NCBI RefSeq assembly: GCF_900155385.1
Contig: NZ_LT699745.1
Coordinates: 711,720-775,719 of the forward strand
DNA from: Vreelandella massiliensis
GTDB lineage: Bacteria > Pseudomonadota > Gammaproteobacteria > Pseudomonadales > Halomonadaceae
Reading direction: 5' to 3'
DNA: 64,000 bases
Shown here: in pieces, positions 38,278 through 46,546 of the stretch
Position numbering within the stretch: the stretch's first letter is position 1
Layout: each line of letters starts with the position of its first letter
The notes under the pieces: generated by a model
Databases searched by the model: none
What the model was told of the DNA's origin: nothing
Seen by the model: only the letters and a program-made list of their open reading frames with translations
Made by a program: the position numbers and the translations under genes

Positions 38278-39855
38278 CTAGGGCGTGCCGAGTGCTGGAG
38301 CGGGTGATGGGGCCGTCATGCCCTGAGGGTGGCCGGTTGGGTGTATCACTTCATGGTAGAGCCGTTGATAGCGCGCCATCATCAGCGCTTCGGTGTATTC
38401 GGCCTCCACCCGGGCGATAGCCGTCGCGCGCGCTGCCTGCCACACGTCTTGCTGAGTCAGCAAGTCATACATGGCCTGCGCCGTTGCCAGAGGGCTGGCA
38501 ATCGGCACGATGCTGCCCGCCGCCTGGGGATTTGCCGGGTCGCCGAGTATTAGCTCACGGCAAGCGCCGACATCGCTGCACACCAGCGGGATACCCGCTG
38601 CCATGGCTTCCAGTACCACCAGAGGCTGCGCTTCGCTGATCGAGGTCAGCACCACAAGGCGCACCTGAGCGAGGATCTCCTCGGTGCGCTGAAACCCTAG
38701 AAACCGTACCCGCTCTTCCAGCCCCAGTTGGACCACCAGATCGCGGCACTCCTGGGCATAGGCGGGGTCTTCGCGGGTGGGGCCGACGATCCAGCCCTGC
38801 GCCTCGGGCAGTTGGTCGCTCAACTGCCCCATCGCGCGGATAAACGTCTTGATGTCCTTGATCGGCGTCACGCGCCCCAGCAGTGCCACGATCGGCGCGC
38901 GGTTACCGGCGGTGGCATCGCGTAGCGGAGCGAAACGCTCGATATTAATGCCGTTGGGAATCAGGCGAGTACGCTCACTGGGGGCGCCATCTTCCAACTG
39001 ACGTAAGCGATTACCTTCGTGTAGGGCGGTAATCTGCTTGGCGCTGCCATAAGCCATGCGGCCTAGCCCCTGGAAAAAACGAATCCACATCTGACGGATA
39101 TAGCCGGTATCGATCTGAAAACCGTGGGAGAGCGCATCGGTGGAGGTTTTTATCCACTTGGCTTCCAACAGGTCGATCTGGCGCTCCTTGGTGTAGATGC
39201 CGTGTTCGGTCACCAACAGCGGGAGGTCGTGAATGTGATGGGCCAATGCCCCCAAAAAACCCGCATAGCCGGTGGAGATGGCGTGTAGGCAGCGCCCCCG
39301 AGGCAGAGCGTGGGCGATGCGCGCCAAAAGAAAGAGAGGGGCGTGAATATTGCGCACCGACCAGAAGTAGTCGATGAAGGAGGGCTCGGTGGCGCGCTCA
39401 AGATAGTGATCGACGATTTGTTGCCACGCGGCCTGGCTGTACAGGAAATCTTCCTGACTAAGGCCGCCACGACGACCCAGTAGCCGCGCCATGTCACACA
39501 GCGCTCGATCCTGTTCGCTTGGCTCGGCGTGGCGCAGCGTTTGGTGGAACTCGCGCACTTTGGCAAAGGTGCGTTTTTTACCCCGGCGTGCCTTGATGGC
39601 CTTGGCCGTGGGTAGGTCGTCCATCAAGTAGTGGCACTCCAGATGCACCACATTGGCGGGGCATTCGAAGAGAATTCCCTCGTAGTGTTCGCGGCATCCG
39701 CCTAGAAAGACCAGGGCGAAGCGCAGCTCGGGCAGGCCGCGAATCAGTTGATCGATCCAGGCGCTAACGCCGCCGCGTACCATGGGGTAGGTGCCTTCCA
39801 GCAGTAATACCACATCGGCAGGGGCGTCTCGCCGTTTTAGGGTGGGCCATGTCAT
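38278..39855 (-). CDS. pelF: Pel polymerizing glycosyltransferase PelF
   Basis: PelF is the cytoplasmic GT4 enzyme that polymerises the Pel chain from UDP-N-acetylhexosamine. The 525-residue protein has DVVLLLEGTYPMVRGGVSAWIDQLI at the start, HAISTGYAGFLGALAHH, LLVTEHGIYTKERQIDL, then the GT-B donor domain VALLGRVTPIKDIKTFIRAM, RVRFLGFQRTEEILAQVRL and TSISEAQPLVVLEAMAAGIPLV with the EX7E-type motif. These are the standard PelF features. The start overlaps the pelE stop (ATGA), so it is coupled. Confidence 0.95.
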   Translation of the reverse strand: MTWPTLKRRDAPADVVLLLEGTYPMVRGGVSAWIDQLIRGLPELRFALVFLGGCREHYEGILFECPANVVHLECHYLMDDLPTAKAIKARRGKKRTFAKVREFHQTLRHAEPSEQDRALCDMARLLGRRGGLSQEDFLYSQAAWQQIVDHYLERATEPSFIDYFWSVRNIHAPLFLLARIAHALPRGRCLHAISTGYAGFLGALAHHIHDLPLLVTEHGIYTKERQIDLLEAKWIKTSTDALSHGFQIDTGYIRQMWIRFFQGLGRMAYGSAKQITALHEGNRLRQLEDGAPSERTRLIPNGINIERFAPLRDATAGNRAPIVALLGRVTPIKDIKTFIRAMGQLSDQLPEAQGWIVGPTREDPAYAQECRDLVVQLGLEERVRFLGFQRTEEILAQVRLVVLTSISEAQPLVVLEAMAAGIPLVCSDVGACRELILGDPANPQAAGSIVPIASPLATAQAMYDLLTQQDVWQAARATAIARVEAEYTEALMMARYQRLYHEVIHPTGHPQGMTAPSPAPALGTP

Positions 39856-40871
39856 CGCCAGTACTCCAGCAAAGGGTGCAGAATCGGTTGCGCGCGCGCA
39901 GCGGGACTAAGCCGCGCAAGATGCGCGTGTAGTGAGGTGTATTGCCGGGTTTGGAAGGCGAGCTCGGCGCGATAGGGGGCGAGATCGTCGTCGTGCATGC
40001 CCAAGCGCTGGCACTGAAGAAAGGCAGTTTCCGCGCCCTGGGCGTCATCGAGTGCCAGGCACAAACGCCCGCGCAATAGCCGGCGGTGGGCGCTATCGGC
40101 ACAGTGAATCGCCTGGTCGAGATACCCCTGTGCCTGGTGTAACAAGAAACGCGCGGTACTGCCTTGGGCCAGTTTGAGGTAGTCGTACTCCCAGTGGAGC
40201 ATGGCCAAGGCTTCCGCGTGGTGGCCAAAGGGGTCGCCCCTGTCTTGGCGGGCGGCGGAAAGGGACTGAATTTGCTCATCGAGGTCGCGCTCAATCCCAC
40301 TGAGCATGGAGTACGCCAGCAAGCGCACATCGTCGGTGGGGTCGGACAAGCCCTGACGCAACAAGCTGACCGCCCGGCGACGTGGCAAATGGCGGCAAGC
40401 CAGGATCGCTTCTTGGCGCTGACGACTGCTGTCCGAGTAGCTCAGCACGCTGGTGAGCCCCTCGCGCATGGCCACCGAGTCCGCGCTGGGGGGCGTCAGG
40501 GGCTGGTAAGGCAAGGACGGGAATTCGAGCGCTTGCCAGCGTGACTCACCTCGAGGCACTGCAAGGTGCAGGATGGGGACAAGGCCGAATGCTAGGCCCA
40601 GAAAGCCCACCCCGGGCAAGACAAACAGCAACAGAGCAAAAAACAGCAGTACCCCCACGATGGGGCGCCGGTAAGCGGTGGGAAGCGCGCGGCGCAGTCC
40701 CTCGGCAAGCAACACCGAGGCCACGCCATGTAGCGCCACCATTTCCGCGCTCGGCGGTGTGATCGCCTCCTGCCAGGGGTAGGCCGCCCCCGCTTCAACT
40801 ATCAACCCGGCGGTAAGCCAAGGCAGGCTACTAAGAGGCGAGAAGCGCTTCGCCGTGTCACGCGTGGACAT
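39852..40871 (-). CDS. pelE: Pel polysaccharide inner membrane protein PelE
   Basis: PelE is an inner membrane protein with tetratricopeptide-type repeats that bridges the Pel synthesis complex. The 339-residue protein has two to three hydrophobic helices near the N-terminus (residues 14-30 and 66-105, including VGVLLFFALLLFVLPGVGFLGL) and a helical cytoplasmic part with repeated units around RQEAILACRHLPRRRAV, LLAYSMLSGIERD, HCADSAHRRLLRGRLCLAL and YRAELAFQTRQYTSL. I begin at MSTRDTAKRF; the ORF runs upstream into pelD without similarity. It overlaps pelD by 14 bp and pelF by 4. Confidence 0.88.
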   Translation of the reverse strand: MSTRDTAKRFSPLSSLPWLTAGLIVEAGAAYPWQEAITPPSAEMVALHGVASVLLAEGLRRALPTAYRRPIVGVLLFFALLLFVLPGVGFLGLAFGLVPILHLAVPRGESRWQALEFPSLPYQPLTPPSADSVAMREGLTSVLSYSDSSRQRQEAILACRHLPRRRAVSLLRQGLSDPTDDVRLLAYSMLSGIERDLDEQIQSLSAARQDRGDPFGHHAEALAMLHWEYDYLKLAQGSTARFLLHQAQGYLDQAIHCADSAHRRLLRGRLCLALDDAQGAETAFLQCQRLGMHDDDLAPYRAELAFQTRQYTSLHAHLARLSPAARAQPILHPLLEYWR

Positions 40872-42234
40872 GGGGCACCCCATGGTGAGTCGGGCGCGCC
40901 AGCAGTTTCTTGGCGGACAGACGACCATCGATGACTTGGTGGGTAATGCTGATTTGCCAGCAGTTTTTACCTATGCCGGGTTGTGAGGCGAAGATTTCCT
41001 GTAGCCGCTGCGCGTAGATATCGAAGGCCTGAGGCGGGGTGAGGGGAAGCAAAACGTAGAGCCGGTGGTGGAGGTCGTCATCAAAGGTGGCCCAGCCACG
41101 GTCAAGGCCGCGCTGTTGGTTCAAGATCTTGTCAATAGCGGGCTGTACCTGGGCAGGGCTCAGTTGCGCGGAAAAGTCGACCAACACCAGCAGCGAGGTT
41201 AACTGGTGATCGCGCGCGTGGCGCACCCATTTGGCGACGCACGCACGCTGGTCGGCGATGGCGCCGCGTAGGGGCCGCTGCCCTTGGTGCAGCATGTCGC
41301 CAAGCTGCGCCCCCAGCACCGCGAGGAGGTGCAGGTGACCCCGGTGAAAATCGATAAACGGCATGGCGGTTACGGCCACCACGGCATAAATGTGCGCTTC
41401 GACATCAATCAGCGGCACCACGGCGATGAGCGGTGCGTTATCCACGTTGATGCCCTGCTCCATGGCGCTTTTCAGGCAGATCATGCGGCGCTGTTCCAGG
41501 CATGCCAGCAGCATGGGGTCACGCGAGTCGATCGGGGCCTCACCGCCGAACCAAATCGCGTGTTCAAAATCGAGCTGTTGCTGACGGTCAAGCGGGATCA
41601 GGGCCCCTTGCTGCATGCGGCCATGCTGGGCCAGGAACGTCAGCAGTTCACTGCCGAAGTGGGTGAGGGAGTCTTGGCTGTGGGTAAGGTGCTGGAATTT
41701 CACTTCCAGCGCTTTCAGGGCGTCGCGTAGGGTAAATGGATTGGCCGCCAGGCGTTCCGCTAGCTGATCGTGGGAGACCCGCAGTAACTGATAGTGGCGC
41801 ACAAACTCTTCCAGGCGCGTCGACTGCGCATGGTGGATGACGGCCATTTGTTGCAGGCGCCGGCGCCATACATCGGCCATCTCGCCTGCGACCATGCCCA
41901 CCAATATCAAGGCAATCGCGATGGGAAGGCGCTGGGCGCGGTCGATCAGCACATCGCCGTGATACCACCACCCTTCGATGCCGATGAGCGTGACGCCGAG
42001 CAGCGCGCTACTAAAGCCCATGGCGAAGCCGTATCGCATGCCGACAAGCAGCGGGGCGATGGCCAGTAGCCAGGTCAAACCGCTGCCAAGCAGCAAGGGA
42101 TCATCGGGGTTGATCAGCCATCCGAACCCCGGTAGCGCCAGGGTAATCACCAGGGCTTCCAGCAGGCGCAGCCAGCGGGGAGGCTCGGAGGGTTGCAGCT
42201 CAGCAATACGCGTGGCCATGGTGGGTGTCCTCAT
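40858..42234 (-). CDS. pelD: Pel cyclic-di-GMP receptor PelD
   Basis: PelD activates Pel synthesis when it binds cyclic-di-GMP. The 458-residue protein has four membrane helices (about residues 24-120), a coiled stretch with RRRLQQMAVIHHAQ, a GAF domain (about 165-310), and a degenerate GGDEF domain (about 330-455). The inhibitory-site type motif R375-G-L-D378 (RxxD) in NQQRGLDRGW is where the family binds the ligand; the GGDEF catalytic motif itself is absent, as expected. The start ATG overlaps the pelC stop (ATGA). The ORF could begin farther upstream but that part would lie inside pelC. Confidence 0.93.
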   Translation of the reverse strand: MRTPTMATRIAELQPSEPPRWLRLLEALVITLALPGFGWLINPDDPLLLGSGLTWLLAIAPLLVGMRYGFAMGFSSALLGVTLIGIEGWWYHGDVLIDRAQRLPIAIALILVGMVAGEMADVWRRRLQQMAVIHHAQSTRLEEFVRHYQLLRVSHDQLAERLAANPFTLRDALKALEVKFQHLTHSQDSLTHFGSELLTFLAQHGRMQQGALIPLDRQQQLDFEHAIWFGGEAPIDSRDPMLLACLEQRRMICLKSAMEQGINVDNAPLIAVVPLIDVEAHIYAVVAVTAMPFIDFHRGHLHLLAVLGAQLGDMLHQGQRPLRGAIADQRACVAKWVRHARDHQLTSLLVLVDFSAQLSPAQVQPAIDKILNQQRGLDRGWATFDDDLHHRLYVLLPLTPPQAFDIYAQRLQEIFASQPGIGKNCWQISITHQVIDGRLSAKKLLARPTHHGVPHVHA

Positions 42235-42770
42235 TGGCGCAGGGGAAGCGTCTCGATCAGATCCGCCATCAGTTTCTGCGCGACGCCGCTGGTGGTGCTG
42301 AACCCCCAGCCGGTGCGGGCGCCGCTGGCGCTCCACAGGATTTCGCCGCTATTGACATCCACCACCCGCAAACTGATGCCGATGGCGGGCTCCCCGTCCA
42401 GGCCGGCCTTGTACTGCCACTCATCCACTGAGCCTGTGATGCCGTAGCGAATCCCCTCCTGCTGCGCCCAGGTGAGGGCGGCGCGGTAGTCGCGGTCGCT
42501 GGGGAGATCAATTAGCCCCGCCTGTGCGGTCCGTGGCGCCTGGGCCAGCGACCTGACGCCATGCTGGTGCAGCAGCGTCATCAAACTGGCTTCGGCCTTC
42601 TGCCCAGCCAGCGGCGTTTCAGAGTGGTTGGCAAGGGGCAGAAGCGCCCAGCCGGCTTGGCTGGCGAGCGGTTCACCCCGGTGCACATCGGTCACGGCAC
42701 AGCCGCTTAGCACGGCCAGAGCTATCAGCAGGGCAAAAAATACCGGGCGACGACATAGGTAAGTAGACAT
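42231..42770 (-). CDS. pelC: Pel outer membrane lipoprotein PelC
   Basis: PelC forms a ring-shaped lipoprotein complex on the periplasmic face of the outer membrane that guides the Pel polymer to PelB. The 179-residue protein starts MSTYLCRRPVFFALLIALAVLSGCAV, a lipoprotein signal with lipobox LSGC. The mature part includes WALLPLANHSETPLAG, GITGSVDEWQYK and LRVVDVNSGEILWSAS, the pattern of the family. A GGAGATAACG ribosome site precedes the ATG at 42770. A TTG-started extension of 28 residues up to the pelB stop is possible but would hide the signal. Confidence 0.93.
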   Translation of the reverse strand: MSTYLCRRPVFFALLIALAVLSGCAVTDVHRGEPLASQAGWALLPLANHSETPLAGQKAEASLMTLLHQHGVRSLAQAPRTAQAGLIDLPSDRDYRAALTWAQQEGIRYGITGSVDEWQYKAGLDGEPAIGISLRVVDVNSGEILWSASGARTGWGFSTTSGVAQKLMADLIETLPLRQ

Positions 42771-42850
42771 AGCGTTATCTCCGAGAGCGCCTAATAGGCG
42801 GCGCCAGCAGTGGGGGAAAGAGCGGTTGTTGTTGATGGTTTTGTGGCATG

Positions 42851-45800
42851 TCAATGGCCTAAAAAGTACTGATACGTCAGGGAAGCACCGAGGTTGGTGT
42901 TGCCGTTGTCACCGGCTCCCTGGTCGGCCTCTAGGCGCAGGCTTAGCGAGTCGTTGCCAAAAATGCGACTGCCTATCGCCAGGCGAGCATTGAGGCCGAT
43001 CTGGTTATCCGGCATCAAGTAACCCGCCTCCAGCCCGAGTTCGATGCGCGGGGAGGCCACCGTGGGGTAGCTGCTTGAGGGCTCGCCTCGTCGCAGGGTG
43101 ATGCCCACGCCGACAAAACCGGTCTGGTCGGTCAATAAATCATCCGGCTGGGTGCCCGCCGGTAGCCGGCGGGCGATATCGTCCGGCAGGCTGTCTTTCA
43201 AGCGGTAGTCGGCGTGATTGGCCAACAGGCTCACTTCCATCTGGCGGGTAGCACCTTGGATGAGGGCGTGGCGCAGGGCGGCATCGACGCGGTAGCCACT
43301 GCCCAAGGTGTCGCGAGTTTCGCGGCTTTGCAGGTCCACGTGGCTGACATCGAGCGTCAGGGTGTCGCGCGCCGTGGGCGTCCACTCAAGCTGCGCGCCG
43401 ACCCGGTCTTCCACGCTTAATAAGCGCATCCGGTCGTTGATATCGGAGGCGTGACTGATCTCGCCGTAGAGCGTGCCGGCCAGGCGCGAGGTGGCTTGCC
43501 AGCGCTGCGAGATGCCCCCGTAAGGCCGGTCGACACGATCGGTCTGGTGGCTGCCGACCTTTAGCGTGGTATCGGCGCGCGGGCCGTTCCAACCCAGCTG
43601 CAGCTCGGCGCCTTGCTCATCGGTGACGCCCTCGCTATCGACATCCACCGTGGAAGCGTCCAGCTGGCGCTGAACCAGTAATAATTGGCCCCAGAAGCGC
43701 TCGCCGCTGGTCTCGTAGAGCGCCTGCTGGGAGCTAATATCCAGCTCGCCCAGGCGACGATATTCGGCGGTCGTCGCCAGGCGGTGGGGGAGTTGCGTGG
43801 CCAGCTCCAGCGCATCGCGGCGACGATCGACTCCGCCGTGGGTGAGCGTTTCGGCAAGCAACTGGGCCGGCTGGCGGCGGTCGAGTTGGCGCATGATGGC
43901 CAGCCGGTCGGTGGCTGGAAGGGTACGTCCCGCCTCGCTATCCAGTAGCTTTGCCAGCGTATCGCGGTCGTTTTTTTCCAGCGCGACGGCCAGGGTTTGC
44001 CAGGCAGGGCTGACGTGGCCTTGGGCCTGGGCGCGCAGCAGCAGATAACGTGCGTGGATGGGCTGGCGCATGGCGGTATGCGCTTCAAACAGCCACTCGC
44101 TATCGCTGGCCTGAGGAGTGGTTTCGATAAAGGCGTTTTTTACCAGCTGGCTGTACCAGTCGCGAACGCTTTCGGGGCCCTTTAGTTGCGCCTGCAGGGC
44201 CATTGCTTGGGTATGTTCACGGCGCTGCTCGACGGGGAGCGGCTTTGTGGGTGTCTCCTGTAGGCTTTGTGTGAGGCCTGGCGATAGCGAGTTGAGCGCT
44301 TTTAGGCGCATGTTGAAGGCGAGAGCCGCTTGACCGCTCTGGGCCAGTGCATCGGCGTGATACAGCTTTTGCCAGGCATCCATGACGTGCGCCTCTTGCG
44401 CCAAGGAATACCATCTAAGGGCTTGCTGCAAGTTGCCGAGATGGCGGTGCGACTCGGCCATCGCACTCATCATCACCGGGGTCTGGGCCGCCTGCTCCTG
44501 CCACGCTTTTAGCCGTTGACGCAGGGCGGCGTCTTCTCCGGCTGCGATCAGCGCATAGAGCATGCCGGCGCGCAAGCCGGGGTCATTGTCGGAGAGCGCC
44601 AGGGCGCGTTGGTAAGCCTCGATTGCCTCGTCGGGGGCCTGCCGCAGCAGCGCCTGTTGGCCCCGTGCCGCCCAGTAATCCGCCGATTGGGCAAACTGCG
44701 CCGGCGCTTGCTCTGCCATGGCCAGCAGTTCTCGGGTAAGTTCGCTCTGGCGCTCACGTTGGGCCACATAGAGCATCTGTATCAGCGCATCGCCATCCTG
44801 CGCCTGAGTCCAGCGCTGCTGTGAAACGCGCATGGCCAGATCGATATCGCCATGATCGGCCGCGGCTTGTATCAGCCGAGAGGCGCTCTCCCCATCCAAT
44901 GCGTCCTGTTCGAACATAGCGCGATACGCGGTCAGGCTGGTTTCGCTATCGCCCAGTGTCCATGCCAATTCGGCGCTTTGATTTAAGGATGTTGGATCCA
45001 AGGGCGCTGCGCTGTCCCTCATTGAGGAAGGCGGTGCGTCGTTCAACACCTCCAAGGCACGCTCAAGCTGCCAGTTCTGCGCCAGGACCTGGCTGCGCGC
45101 TTGGGCGAATTCGGGGCGCGTGCCGTGCCGGGTGCTGAGCGCCGCCCAGGTGGCGGCGGCGTCTTCCAGGCGCCCGGTTTGCTCCTGCCAGGTCGCAAGC
45201 CGAATACCCAGCGCCTCATCGTGAAGACCACCAGCCTGCCAGGCTTGAATGCGTTGAATGGCCACATCGGGCTCCCCAAGCTCTTCCAGCAGGTCCACCC
45301 ATAAACGGCGCTCTTCCAGGGTGATGGCGTCGTTACGCGCCAGTTGGCTCAGCGCTTTAATGGCGGTATGACGTTCCCGAACGCTGAGGGCTAAGGTAAT
45401 GACCCAGCGGTAGTGGCGCGCTTCGCCGCTCTGTTGGGCCAACTGTTGGGCATTTTTCAGCGCGCCTTGGACATCGCCTGACCACTGCTGCGTCTGGGCA
45501 AACTGTTCCAGATAGCCGGTCTGCTCCGGGTGCAGTTGGCGCAATTGGTTCAGCGCGCTGAGGGCGCTTTCAAGCTTGGTGAGGCCAAGTGCGATACTCA
45601 CGTGGCGCTCAAGGTTTGCCGTATTCGGCTGTAGTTCAATTAGCCGCTGGGACCAGGCGTGGGCCTGTTCAGGTTGGCCGTGGGATAACGCCAGGCGGAT
45701 GCCCAGGTCTAGCAGTTCTGAGTCGCGTGGGTAGACCGTCAAGTACTCCCGAGCATAGCCCACACCGTCGCTTTCTTGGCTTTGCTGGGCCGAGCGCAGG

Positions 45801-46546
45801 GCCTCTAGGGCGGCCTCGCGGCGGGGAGAGGTTGCCGTGCTGTCACTCTCCTGGGCGAGTGCCGGCGCAATGAACCAGGAGAGCCATCCCAAGTTGACAA
45901 CCTTGGTCTCGGCGACTTGATAGGCGCGGTGCCAGGCGGCCGCTGAACGCTCGGGGTAGCCGGCGCGCAGCCACCAATAACCGGCGCGCGCCAGCCATTG
46001 GTACTGGCGCTCAGGGTCCTGCTCGCTCAGCGTCTCGTAGAGCAGGGCGGCGTGCTGGGGCTGCTCAAGCGCTAGCCAGTACGAGGCCATGGTTTCCAAG
46101 TAGGCGTTGGGATGGACGGTATCGGTCTGAAAGGCCAGCAAATAGGCTTTAAAGCGCTGTATCGCCTCGGGGCGTGCCGGGTCGCCTTGCGGGATAGCAG
46201 CCAGCATTTGCCACTCAATGCTGAGCCGTAACCACTGAATGGCAGGGTCGGGGTGACCCTCAACCGGGGCAAGTGTGGCCTTGGCCATATCGAGTTCGCC
46301 GACCTGCAGCAACTTGGTTGCTAGGCTAACGCGCAGGGAGACGTTATCGGGATTGGCATTGAGTAGCGCCTGGGAGTAGAGAATCGAGATGCGACTGGGA
46401 AGGCTGTCGTTGCGCTCCAGGGTCAACAGGTGGTGGGCAGGAAACAGCATCACCAGCATTAACGCGATAACCAGCGCGATCAAACGCCGTGTCAGCGGGT
46501 TGAGTAAGCGCCGCGATGGCGCTGAGGAAGGCTTAGCGTGCGCCAC
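42851..46546 (-). CDS. pelB: Pel outer membrane porin and TPR protein PelB
   Basis: PelB is the export porin of the Pel system. The 1231-residue protein has an N-terminal membrane anchor LIALVIALMLVMLFPAHHLL, about 900 residues of helical tetratricopeptide repeats that bind PelA, and a C-terminal beta-barrel of 16 or so strands starting near LDASTVDVDSEGVTDEQGAEL (key part EGVTDEQGAEL) and ending ASLTYQYFLGH. Length and layout agree with Pseudomonas PelB, about 1190 residues. The start is GTG at 46546, giving MAHAKPSSAPS, with GAGGTGA just before it; it overlaps the pelA stop by 14 bp. Confidence 0.94.
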   Translation of the reverse strand: MAHAKPSSAPSRRLLNPLTRRLIALVIALMLVMLFPAHHLLTLERNDSLPSRISILYSQALLNANPDNVSLRVSLATKLLQVGELDMAKATLAPVEGHPDPAIQWLRLSIEWQMLAAIPQGDPARPEAIQRFKAYLLAFQTDTVHPNAYLETMASYWLALEQPQHAALLYETLSEQDPERQYQWLARAGYWWLRAGYPERSAAAWHRAYQVAETKVVNLGWLSWFIAPALAQESDSTATSPRREAALEALRSAQQSQESDGVGYAREYLTVYPRDSELLDLGIRLALSHGQPEQAHAWSQRLIELQPNTANLERHVSIALGLTKLESALSALNQLRQLHPEQTGYLEQFAQTQQWSGDVQGALKNAQQLAQQSGEARHYRWVITLALSVRERHTAIKALSQLARNDAITLEERRLWVDLLEELGEPDVAIQRIQAWQAGGLHDEALGIRLATWQEQTGRLEDAAATWAALSTRHGTRPEFAQARSQVLAQNWQLERALEVLNDAPPSSMRDSAAPLDPTSLNQSAELAWTLGDSETSLTAYRAMFEQDALDGESASRLIQAAADHGDIDLAMRVSQQRWTQAQDGDALIQMLYVAQRERQSELTRELLAMAEQAPAQFAQSADYWAARGQQALLRQAPDEAIEAYQRALALSDNDPGLRAGMLYALIAAGEDAALRQRLKAWQEQAAQTPVMMSAMAESHRHLGNLQQALRWYSLAQEAHVMDAWQKLYHADALAQSGQAALAFNMRLKALNSLSPGLTQSLQETPTKPLPVEQRREHTQAMALQAQLKGPESVRDWYSQLVKNAFIETTPQASDSEWLFEAHTAMRQPIHARYLLLRAQAQGHVSPAWQTLAVALEKNDRDTLAKLLDSEAGRTLPATDRLAIMRQLDRRQPAQLLAETLTHGGVDRRRDALELATQLPHRLATTAEYRRLGELDISSQQALYETSGERFWGQLLLVQRQLDASTVDVDSEGVTDEQGAELQLGWNGPRADTTLKVGSHQTDRVDRPYGGISQRWQATSRLAGTLYGEISHASDINDRMRLLSVEDRVGAQLEWTPTARDTLTLDVSHVDLQSRETRDTLGSGYRVDAALRHALIQGATRQMEVSLLANHADYRLKDSLPDDIARRLPAGTQPDDLLTDQTGFVGVGITLRRGEPSSSYPTVASPRIELGLEAGYLMPDNQIGLNARLAIGSRIFGNDSLSLRLEADQGAGDNGNTNLGASLTYQYFLGH

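Noticed and set aside
42770..42854. Longer PelC starting at TTG 42854
   Set aside because: It would bury the lipoprotein signal peptide, and the ATG at 42770 has a good ribosome site.
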